Source: Nitrospirales bacterium (GTDB taxonomy: Bacteria > Nitrospirota > Thermodesulfovibrionia > Thermodesulfovibrionales > Dissulfurispiraceae). From it: a stretch of 5,232 bases of DNA. Positions within the stretch are counted from its first letter, which is position 1; the number at the start of each line of letters is the position of its first letter. Below are positions 1-5,153 of this stretch, in pieces. A program made the position numbers and the translations under genes. The notes beneath the pieces were generated by a model that had not been told where the DNA came from, did no database searches, and saw only the letters and a list, made by a program, of their open reading frames with translations. The stretch is taken from NCBI GenBank assembly GCA_020846375.1, contig JADLDZ010000089.1, forward strand, positions 1 through 5,232, written 5' to 3'.

Positions 1-660
1 AATGAGCGTATCGACGCGGTGCACGATGCCTCGCTGGAGGTGGGAAAAGGGGATATGCTCTCCATTATCGGTCATTCCGGTTCGGGCAAGACCACCCTGC
101 TTTCGATCATCGGTGGTATTGCACACCCCACCTCGGGAAGAGTAGTGTTCGATGGGAGGGATATCTATTCCCTTCCCAGCGACGGTCTCTCTGAGTACCG
201 CTGCAGGAAGGTCGGTTTCATGTTCCAGTTCGCCAGTCTTCTCCCCATGCTTTCGGCAAAGGAAAATCTCCTGCTCCCGGTGATCTTCAGGGAGGACGGG
301 GGGCGCGCCGGTGCACAGGAGGAGCGGAAGGCGGTTGAGTTGCTGCGTCTGGTCGGCCTGGAGGACAAGGTCAATGCCTACCCCGCGCAATTATCCGGAG
401 GGCAGCAGCGTCGTGTCGCCATCGCGCGCGCTTTTATTAATGATCCCGAGCTTGTCCTTGCCGACGAACCCACCGGGGATCTAGATGAGGAGACAGAGGC
501 GGATATGATGCGTTTTTTCCGGATGATGAACGGGGAGAGGGGGATCACCTTCATCATCGTCACCCACACTGCCGAGCTTGCACGTCAGGCCAATAAGCGG
601 CTGCGCATGCGCAACGGGGTGATTGAGAGCGTTTCGCCCGGCGGTATTCATCCCTCCTGA
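1..660 (+). CDS. ABC transporter ATP-binding subunit, LolD/MacB-type (5' truncated by window edge)
   Basis: Cytoplasmic ATPase subunit that would power a MacB/FtsX/LolC-type permease for lipoprotein export, peptide or drug efflux, or cell-envelope work. The visible 219 residues carry the full motif set: Walker A GHSGSGKT (nt 70-93), Q-loop in GFMFQF (around nt 211-228), signature LSGGQ (391-405), Walker B LVLADEP (451-471), D-loop GDLD (475-486) and the switch histidine in VTHT (565-567). The stretch around LLPMLSAKENLLLP after the Q-loop is typical of the LolD/MacB (o228) subfamily. The frame is open from base 1 and reads NERIDAVHDASLEV, which matches the usual beta-strand before Walker A. 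The GTG at 19 is therefore not the real start, and roughly 10-15 N-terminal residues lie outside the window. No permease follows within the window, so the partner is probably upstream. The ATPase assignment is certain; the transported substrate is unknown. Confidence 0.95.
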   Translation, partial: NERIDAVHDASLEVGKGDMLSIIGHSGSGKTTLLSIIGGIAHPTSGRVVFDGRDIYSLPSDGLSEYRCRKVGFMFQFASLLPMLSAKENLLLPVIFREDGGRAGAQEERKAVELLRLVGLEDKVNAYPAQLSGGQQRRVAIARAFINDPELVLADEPTGDLDEETEADMMRFFRMMNGERGITFIIVTHTAELARQANKRLRMRNGVIESVSPGGIHPS

Positions 661-710
661 GCCGGACGTGCGGCGCCCAAGGCAGATCCTATCATAATTT
701 TTCAAGCAAG

Positions 711-739
711 TTGACAGGGATTGTCATTTCCGGTACTAT
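711..739 (+). promoter_or_regulatory. sigma70-type promoter for the small exported protein
   Basis: A perfect -35 TTGACA (711-716), a 17-base spacer and the -10 TACTAT (734-739, 4 of 6 to consensus). The ATG of the next gene begins at 745, five bases after the -10, so the predicted transcription start falls on or within one base of the start codon. No Shine-Dalgarno can fit, so the mRNA would be leaderless or nearly so. A small dyad, TGACA (712-716) and TGTCA (722-726) with a 5-base spacer, overlaps the -35 and could be an operator; that part is speculative. Confidence 0.7.
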
Positions 740-744
740 GAAGC

Positions 745-1038
745 ATGACAAAAGCGCTGCTGAAAGGAAGCGTACTCCTGGTCTTGGTTTGTCTCGTACC
801 CTGCTGTATTCTTGCCTTTTCTGTCCCTTCAGCCAAGGCATCCACAGCTTCTGTCTCTCTTCTTGCTCTCGATGTGTGCAGTACCCATGATATCACTCAC
901 TCCGGTATGGTGTTCATCCTGATTCCGGCACTCGGCCTTTTGATTTTTTCCTCGATTTCTCAAAGTCTGATGGCGCAAAGCAGTCCTTTCTACCGATTCC
1001 TTTTCGTATTTTCCCCGGAGAAGCCCCCTCCGCTATAA
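745..1038 (+). CDS. Small hypothetical exported/membrane protein (97 aa)
   Basis: I do not recognise the family. The N-terminus has a short positive region (K3, K7), a hydrophobic core at residues 8-26 and a signal-peptidase-I-like AKA ending at residue 32. This suggests either a cleaved signal peptide or a membrane anchor. Residues 33-53 are polar with a short SLLALDVC stretch. A second hydrophobic segment follows at about residues 54-72, and the tail ends in PEKPPPL. Four cysteines are present (16, 20, 21, 45). There is no Shine-Dalgarno, but a strong promoter sits so that transcription would start at the ATG, and a terminator-like hairpin follows the stop. Together these argue for a real single-gene unit. 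Opposite-strand frames over this region have no comparable support. A non-coding transcript from the same promoter remains possible. Confidence 0.6.
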   Translation: MTKALLKGSVLLVLVCLVPCCILAFSVPSAKASTASVSLLALDVCSTHDITHSGMVFILIPALGLLIFSSISQSLMAQSSPFYRFLFVFSPEKPPPL

Positions 1039-1049
1039 GCTCCTTGTGC

Positions 1050-1117
1050 CCCGCGCCTTTCCCGATGTCGTTTTCTTGCTGCGCTGCAAAGGGGGGAGGC
1101 GTTGCGGGTTTATTTCT
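1050..1117 (+). terminator. Probable rho-independent terminator after the small protein gene
   Basis: The left arm CCCGC (1050-1054) plus GCCTTTCCC (1055-1063) can pair with GGG plus GGAGGC (within 1092-1100) and GCGGG (1104-1108). A three-base bulge (GTT, 1101-1103) and two G-U pairs interrupt the stem. TTTATTTCTTT follows from 1109. The loop is long (about 28 bases), so the fold is less certain than the other terminators here, but the position 12 bases after the stop and the U-rich tail fit. Confidence 0.4.
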
Positions 1118-1163
1118 TTGTGAGATATTCCACCTCAAAAAAGGGAAAGCGGGTGTTTATGGA

Positions 1164-1192
1164 TTGCAAGTCAGCCTGATATGGTCGATAAT
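1164..1192 (+). promoter_or_regulatory. Promoter for the cytochrome gene, with overlapping dyad
   Basis: The -35 is TTGCAA (1164-1169, 4 of 6 to consensus), followed by a 17-base spacer and the -10 GATAAT (1187-1192, 5 of 6). The predicted start is near 1199, giving a leader of about 60 bases. An inverted repeat CCTGAT (1175-1180) and ATCAGG (1196-1201) brackets the -10, in the place where a repressor or redox regulator could bind; no known regulator's consensus was recognised. The gene's Shine-Dalgarno AGGAGG is at 1248-1253. Confidence 0.55.
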
Positions 1193-1257
1193 GTAATCAG
1201 GGGTAAGTACCTGCGAGCACTATTTGCTAACAAGGAAAATCCTGAATAGGAGGGGTT

Positions 1258-2466
1258 ATGAAGATCTTACGATGTGCTCTTCTGCTGCTTTTCATTATTG
1301 TTCCCCTTGCCGCGTCGGGAGAGCAGAAGGCAAAAACTATTGATGAACTTGCAAAAATGTATGATTCGTCCGGATGCAAGGCGTGCCATGCGGAGATCTA
1401 TGCACAATGGGAAAAATCTCACCACGCCCGGCCCTTGATGGGAGTCCAGGGCGGCCTGATGCTGGTTCCCGTGGTGAAGTCGAGCGCTTTTGCCCCGAAA
1501 GATCCGAAACAGGCCACACTGAAGAACTTCCCCTGTTTCAAATGCCACCTTCCTCAGGCATTTACTTCCGCCGAGGACTCCTTTGCGGCTGATCTGGCAC
1601 AGGCCCTCCTGGCTGGCGACAAAGAAAAGGTGAGCAAGCTCCAGATTACCTGTCTTGTCTGTCACAATGAAAAGGCCATTATCCATCGGTTGCAGGAGGG
1701 GCCGCCGGAGAAGAATGTCATCTACGGCACCAGGAATATCGACTCTCATCCTGACAAGGTTTTTACGAAGGTGAAAAAGAGCGTTATTATGAGAGAGGCG
1801 ATCATGTGCGGACAATGCCACGGGACCGGGCCGAACTTCGAATTCGAGAACCCCGTGCAGTGTGCGACCCTCTATGGGAGTTATCAGCACAACTATCTCT
1901 CCCATGGCGGGCTGAAGACATGCCAGGAGTGTCACATGCCGAAGGTGAATGGCAAGACGGATCATCTCTTCGCGCCGGATTGGAACAACAAGGAGCAGAC
2001 TTCGGCGCTCCTCGGCAGGTCGCTCAACCTCGATGTCCAGACGCTGGGATACCAGTGGCTCAGGAAGGCAGGCGCCCTTATCCCGTTGGTGGTCGTGAAT
2101 ACCAAGATTACCCATACGGCCGGACATAGAATACCCGACGGCTGACCCTCCCATAACAGAGTGGTCATGGGCGTGACCGCAAAAACACCGGAGGGAAAGG
2201 AAATATACCGCGACGAACGTCATTACCATGCGCAGGCGACTACCTGCAGGGATTCGAAAATGGTCTATGGAGCCCAGAATAAAGCATCCTACGTCCGCGA
2301 CACCAGCCTTCAGCCCTATGAATCGAAGGACGAGACCTTTGAAATCAAGCTGCCGGAAGGGGTGAGGACGGTTGAGGTGACTGTAGAGCTCAACTACGAG
2401 GTGCAATCCCCCGAAAACAAGGTGCCTATTCACAAAGTCATCAGAAGCGTAACACTGGACCGGTAA
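1258..2466 (+). CDS. Pentaheme c-type cytochrome with in-frame UGA, candidate selenoprotein (402 aa if read through)
   Basis: Exported electron-transfer protein. Residues 1-20 form a signal peptide (K2, R5, then a hydrophobic core ending near PLAASG), so heme attachment would be periplasmic. Five CXXCH heme sites are seen: C40-H44 (CKACH), C93-H97 (CFKCH), C132-H136 (CLVCH), C184-H188 (CGQCH) and C222-H226 (CQECH). No sites occur after residue 226. The tail has THTAGHRIPDG and then a TGA at codon 296 (2143-2145). The same frame continues with PSHNRVVMGVTAKTPEGKEI and ends at 2466, giving a beta-rich C-terminal domain with SLQPYES and charged alternating strands, much like C-terminal domains of other multiheme cytochromes. 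The start ATG has a strong AGGAGG Shine-Dalgarno. The part after the TGA has no Shine-Dalgarno of its own, and its first possible start (GTG 2161) lies inside the domain. A SECIS-like hairpin sits just downstream of the TGA. I infer selenocysteine at 296; a nonsense mutation or base error in an ordinary Cys or Trp codon is the alternative. The electron partner is unknown. Confidence 0.85.
2143..2145 (+). other. In-frame UGA, putative selenocysteine codon of the cytochrome
   Basis: This is the only stop interrupting an otherwise continuous 403-codon frame. It follows THTAGHRIPDG directly and precedes PSHNRVVMGV. TGA is one base from TGC/TGT (Cys) and TGG (Trp). The residue lies six positions after a histidine (H290) in a GHRIPDG turn, a region that in multiheme cytochromes often sits near a heme, so a Sec or Cys here could be a ligand or redox residue. 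That last point is inference. Confidence 0.6.
2161..2180 (+). promoter_or_regulatory. Candidate bacterial SECIS element
   Basis: A seven-pair stem, GTGGTCA (2161-2167) with TGACCGC (2174-2180), contains one G-U pair and closes a six-base loop TGGGCG (2168-2173). The loop starts 22 bases after the UGA and its second base is G. Bacterial SECIS elements are short hairpins inside the coding region, with the apical loop roughly 16-37 bases past the UGA and a G among the first two loop bases; this one meets all of that. An outer stem CCCTCC (2146-2151) with GGAGGG (2190-2195) could hold it. Competing folds exist, for example CCCAT (2150-2154) with ATGGG (2167-2171), so the structure needs modelling. 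Confidence 0.5.
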
Positions 2467-2475
2467 TGGTCAGCC

Positions 2476-2512
2476 TCCCTGGCGGCCATGCCTGCGGTAT
2501 GGCTGCCAGGGG
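2476..2512 (+). repeat. Long perfect-like hairpin downstream of the cytochrome, no U-tract
   Basis: Positions 2476-2489 pair with 2499-2512 over 14 pairs, all Watson-Crick except two G-U pairs. The core is CCTGGCGGCCAT against ATGGCTGCCAGG, with a nine-base loop (2490-2498) that can close further. It begins ten bases after the cytochrome stop. The bases after it (GAAAGAGCTC) contain no U-run, so it is not a classical intrinsic terminator. A 3'-end mRNA-stabilising hairpin, a REP-like unit or a backup terminator stem are possible. Confidence 0.6.
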
Positions 2513-2544
2513 AAAGAGCTCCGACATGTAATTTATCCTGCCAT

Positions 2545-2594
2545 TATGGAATCATTTCCATACTTCGGGAATGGATTCCATAGTTTTTGGTTTT
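2545..2594 (+). terminator. Rho-independent terminator after the cytochrome
   Basis: TATGGAATC (2545-2553) pairs with GATTCCATA (2574-2582). After a two-by-two mismatch, TTCC (2556-2559) pairs with GGAA (2568-2571), leaving an eight-base loop. GTTTTTGGTTTT follows the stem at once. The stem is A/T-richer than most, but its length and the T-runs make it convincing. Each arm is also part of its own small palindrome (ATGGAATCATTTCCAT and ATGGATTCCAT). Confidence 0.65.
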
Positions 2595-2633
2595 CGCGGT
2601 AATGAATTCAATAAGGTCCCCGGGGTACAGAAT

Positions 2634-2678
2634 TTGCTTGCAAGTCCTGAAATTATAAAAAAATTTGTTCACGGGGAG
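2634..2678 (+). promoter_or_regulatory. Leader of the chemoreceptor: weak promoter candidate and Shine-Dalgarno
   Basis: TATAAA at 2654-2659 resembles a -10. The best -35-like match, TTGCTT at 2634-2639, is only 14 bases away, so the promoter call is weak. I found no sigma28-type (TAAA-N15-GCCGATAA) site of the kind that often drives chemotaxis genes. A palindrome CTTGCAAG lies at 2637-2644. The Shine-Dalgarno GGAG (2675-2678), five bases before the ATG at 2684, is good and fixes the start of the chemoreceptor. Confidence 0.3.
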
Positions 2679-2683
2679 AGGGG

Positions 2684-4228
2684 ATGGAACTTGCAACGTT
2701 CATTTTGGGGGGAGGTCTTGTTGTTTCGGTCCTGGCGAATATCTTTCTTCTGGTAAAGAGAAACACTGATGCTACCAAAGAGCTCAGCAGCTTTTTTGCG
2801 GAGCAGAACAAGGGAAGAGCGAGTCTTGCCAAGCCTTTTCCCGTGAAGGAATCTGCATCCGGGGGGAAAAGGGAGATCGCCATATCTCTTAATGGCTTTC
2901 TTGATAAAGTCGGCGAAGTGTACCGGAATATCTTCTCCAATGGCCTTGAATTGGTGAAGCTTGCCGATACGCTGAAGAGCTGCTCCGATCAGACCCTGGA
3001 GATGTCCCAGGAAACCAGCTCCCAGGCCTCCCATGTGGCTGCCGCGATGGAGGAGATGAGCTCCACGATCAATGATATTGTCCGCAATATCAATCAGGCG
3101 GTTCAGTCCGGAAACGCTTCCACTGAACATGCAAAGATTATTGAAAAAAGCATAAGGGAAAACGTAGCGAGTATCGAGATGCTCTCCACCAATGTTATGG
3201 AATGGGCAGGGACCAGCAGGGCTCTCTCGGAGGCAACGGAAAGAATCGACGGCATTATCGTGGTCATTAAGGACATTGCCGACCAGACGAACCTTCTCGC
3301 TCTGAATGCGGCCATCGAGGCGGCCCGTGCCGGGGAGCAGGGCAGGGGTTTTGCCGTGGTCGCCGACGAGGTGAGAAAGCTTGCGGACAAGACGGGGAAG
3401 GCGACGCAAGAGATTGCGGCGATGATCCGCGACGTCAAGACAAAGGCGGACAGCTCCCTGGATACCATGGATTCCACCCTGAACGGTGTCAATGAAAGCA
3501 TCGAAAGGACCAAGAGGGCCGACGAGTTTTTGAAAAAGACCATAGAGGAACTGCAGCGTACTGCGGATATGGTCAACCATATTGCTGCGGCAACGGGGCA
3601 ACAGTCCCAGGTGACGGAAGAGGTCCTCGCCAATATGGAGCGCGTTTCCGGGTCTGCTGCCAGGACAAAGGAGTTGACCATGAGCATCAGCGCCTCAAAG
3701 GATTCTCTCCTCTCTCTTGCCCTGAAGATGTACGGCCAGTTGTGCAGCGTGAAAAAGGATACCGTGGACGAGAGCATGGAGAGACTGCTCGTCTCCTGCA
3801 CGAACGAGCTGGCGCAGATGCTGGAGAGGGACATCAAGACGGGAAAGATGGATCGGGCTTCTCTCTTTGATGAAAATTACAGCAAAGTAGACGATAAGGG
3901 CAAGCTGTCCACCCGGTATACCCGGTATTTTGAAAATGAAGTGCTGCCGCTGCTGAAGAAATGGGTACAGTCGGACAGGAGGCTCATCTATACGGTGGTG
4001 ATGGACAGGAACGGATACATGCCTACGCATCTCCTGCCTGCCCGGGCAGGGGTAAAAATGGAGGACCCCGTCTCCATGGGAGGAGCGAGGAGCTCTGTTA
4101 TTATCGGGAAGGCCTTCAGAAGGCCGGTGGAGGCAGGCGGGGAAGTGGTGATCGATGTCGCCTGCCCCTTGATGATCGGCGGGCAGCATTGGGGCTGCTT
4201 CAGGATCGGCTATCTGCCCCAGGTATAG
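2684..4228 (+). CDS. Methyl-accepting chemotaxis protein with N-terminal anchor and C-terminal sensory domain
   Basis: Chemoreceptor that would control the CheA/CheW kinase and so swimming, twitching or another Che output. Residues 4-24 form a single membrane helix followed at once by KR, which places the rest of the protein in the cytoplasm. There is no periplasmic loop and no recognisable HAMP. Residues about 90-350 form the long coiled-coil signalling domain. Its conserved hairpin tip, with EAARAGEQGRGFAVVADEVR at 212-231, binds CheA and CheW, and Glu/Gln-rich stretches on both arms (such as 108-130) are likely methylation sites. Residues about 360-514 form a separate domain ending in DRNGYMPTH (441-449) and QHWGCFRIGYLPQV (501-514), which resembles the Cache/PAS-like C-terminal sensor of some deltaproteobacterial receptors. 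The signal input therefore comes after the signalling domain. The NWETF-type CheR/CheB tether is absent. No che genes are nearby. The MCP call is certain; the ligand is unknown. Confidence 0.96.
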   Translation: MELATFILGGGLVVSVLANIFLLVKRNTDATKELSSFFAEQNKGRASLAKPFPVKESASGGKREIAISLNGFLDKVGEVYRNIFSNGLELVKLADTLKSCSDQTLEMSQETSSQASHVAAAMEEMSSTINDIVRNINQAVQSGNASTEHAKIIEKSIRENVASIEMLSTNVMEWAGTSRALSEATERIDGIIVVIKDIADQTNLLALNAAIEAARAGEQGRGFAVVADEVRKLADKTGKATQEIAAMIRDVKTKADSSLDTMDSTLNGVNESIERTKRADEFLKKTIEELQRTADMVNHIAAATGQQSQVTEEVLANMERVSGSAARTKELTMSISASKDSLLSLALKMYGQLCSVKKDTVDESMERLLVSCTNELAQMLERDIKTGKMDRASLFDENYSKVDDKGKLSTRYTRYFENEVLPLLKKWVQSDRRLIYTVVMDRNGYMPTHLLPARAGVKMEDPVSMGGARSSVIIGKAFRRPVEAGGEVVIDVACPLMIGGQHWGCFRIGYLPQV

Positions 4229-4253
4229 GGTATTCTCCCGGACCGGAGGCTGC

Positions 4254-4299
4254 GAGGTCTGCCGTGCGCGCAGGGCGCATGGGAGGCCTCTTTCCTTTT
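4254..4299 (+). terminator. Strong rho-independent terminator after the chemoreceptor
   Basis: GAGGTCT (4254-4260) pairs with AGGCCTC (4284-4290). After one G-G mismatch, CCGTGCGC (4262-4269) pairs with GCGCATGG (4275-4282), leaving a five-base loop GCAGG. The 15-pair stem is followed directly by TTTCCTTTT. It starts 26 bases after the chemoreceptor stop and lies in the convergent gap before the rsmA stop. The other strand has no T-run after the stem, so it acts mainly on plus-strand transcripts. Confidence 0.8.
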
Positions 4300-4314
4300 A
4301 CCTTGGAATGCGTC

Positions 4315-5115
4315 CTATTGTTTTTTCTCCCCGGCAGATCCGGAGCGCAGGAATGAGCGCAGCGTATCAGCGAGGGAGGCGAACTCTTCAATGCTCAATG
4401 TTTCCGCTCTCCGGGAGGGAACGATTCCTGCCTGCAGCAGTACTTCCCGGCTTTCTCTGAACAGGGGTTTCAGGGCGTTCGCGAGGGTCTTTCTGCGTTG
4501 TGCAAAGGCGGTCCTTACCGTCGTGAAAAAGAGACGCTCATCCTGCACGCTGACCTTCGGAGATTTCCTGATTTCGAGATGGATGACCGCGGAATCCACT
4601 TCAGGCACCGGCCTGAAGGCTCCACGCGGTATGATGAAGGCGATCCGCGCCTCACTGTAATAGTGCAGCATGACGGAAAGCACCCCGTAGTCCTTTGTGC
4701 CCGGCACCGCTACAATCCGTTCCGCCACCTCCTTTTGGATGGTCAGCGTCATCGATTCCAGTTTCTTCCTCGCCTCAATCAGTCTGAAAATTATGGGAGT
4801 GGTGATGTAGTAGGGTATGTTGGCCACTACTTTGAAAGGCTCCAGCTCCTCATAAGGATAGGCAAGGGCATCGGCATGGATAAGTTCGATATTACGGTAT
4901 CCGCGCGACTCCTGTCCGAGCTTCTCATAGAGCTTTTCGTCCAGTTCAATGGCGACCACTCTCCTGGCTGTTCCGGCAAGCAGCAGCGTCAGCCTGCCGG
5001 GACCGGGTCCTATCTCGACCACCGTGTCCTGTGGAGTAATTCCGGAAACCCCTATAATCCTGTGCAGAATGGAGGGGTCAAAGAGAAAATTCTGGCCGAG
5101 GTGTTTTTTTGCCAT
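4315..5115 (-). CDS. rsmA: 16S rRNA (adenine-1518/1519-N6)-dimethyltransferase RsmA (KsgA)
   Basis: Uses S-adenosylmethionine to dimethylate two adjacent adenines in the loop of helix 45 of 16S rRNA, a late step of small-subunit assembly; loss gives kasugamycin resistance. The 266 residues match the family's usual length. They show the N-terminal KKHLGQNFLFD (3-13), SAM motif I VVEIGPGPGRLT (32-43), the acidic ribose-binding end of strand 2 in AIELDE (55-60), the catalytic motif IV NIPYYIT (99-105), QKEVAERI (127-134), FRPVPEVDSAV (167-177), FAQRRKTLANAL (204-215) and the C-terminal RRAETLSIEEF (235-245). The ATG at 5113-5115 is chosen because MAKKHLGQNF is the conserved N-terminus. A start farther upstream at 5190 would add 25 unconserved residues and overlap the stress-protein gene. 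No Shine-Dalgarno precedes the chosen ATG. It shares strand with the usp-like gene but is separated from it by a terminator. Confidence 0.97.
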   Translation of the reverse strand: MAKKHLGQNFLFDPSILHRIIGVSGITPQDTVVEIGPGPGRLTLLLAGTARRVVAIELDEKLYEKLGQESRGYRNIELIHADALAYPYEELEPFKVVANIPYYITTPIIFRLIEARKKLESMTLTIQKEVAERIVAVPGTKDYGVLSVMLHYYSEARIAFIIPRGAFRPVPEVDSAVIHLEIRKSPKVSVQDERLFFTTVRTAFAQRRKTLANALKPLFRESREVLLQAGIVPSRRAETLSIEEFASLADTLRSFLRSGSAGEKKQ

Positions 5116-5121
5116 AAGAAC

Positions 5122-5127
5122 ACTATA
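5122..5127 (-). promoter_or_regulatory. Possible -10 element for rsmA
   Basis: Read on the minus strand, TATAGT (5 of 6 to TATAAT) ends six bases before the rsmA ATG, so a transcript from it would start at or very near the start codon. No convincing -35 lies 16-18 bases upstream, where the terminator stem of the preceding gene sits. The call rests on the -10 alone and on the absence of a Shine-Dalgarno. Confidence 0.3.
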
Positions 5128-5131
5128 CCGG

Positions 5132-5153
5132 AAAGAAAAAGGCGCACGCCTTA
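5132..5153 (-). terminator. Rho-independent terminator of the universal stress protein gene
   Basis: On the minus strand AAGGCGTGCGCCTT (5152 down to 5139) is a perfect palindrome: a five-to-six-pair stem with a two-to-four-base loop, followed by TTTTTCTTT. The stop codon TAA of the stress-protein gene supplies the first bases of the stem, so gene end and terminator overlap. The stem is short but GC-rich, and the T-run is good. Confidence 0.6.

Noticed and set aside
661..710. Terminator after the ABC ATPase
   Set aside because: Only a four-pair GCCG/CGGC stem is found and the T-run (AATTTTT, 696-702) is too far from it to act with it.
1267..2433. A 388-codon open frame antisense to the cytochrome
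   Set aside because: It mirrors the cytochrome almost exactly, has no Shine-Dalgarno or recognisable domain, and its translation is a typical antisense shadow rich in Arg, His and Leu. The plus strand has five heme motifs and a signal peptide.
2161..2466. A separate 101-residue gene starting at GTG 2161
   Set aside because: It is in the same frame as the cytochrome, starts inside the domain after the TGA, lacks a ribosome-binding site and is best explained as the read-through C-terminus.
1258..2466. Calling the cytochrome a pseudogene
   Set aside because: There is one in-frame stop only, no frameshift, normal codon character on both sides, an intact promoter and Shine-Dalgarno, and a SECIS-like hairpin at the expected distance. 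The possibility is kept as the alternative, not the main call.
2669..3837. Long minus-strand frames opposite the chemoreceptor (2669-3601 and 3103-3837)
   Set aside because: They are shadows of the strongly conserved MCP signalling domain; no start signals or domain features were seen.
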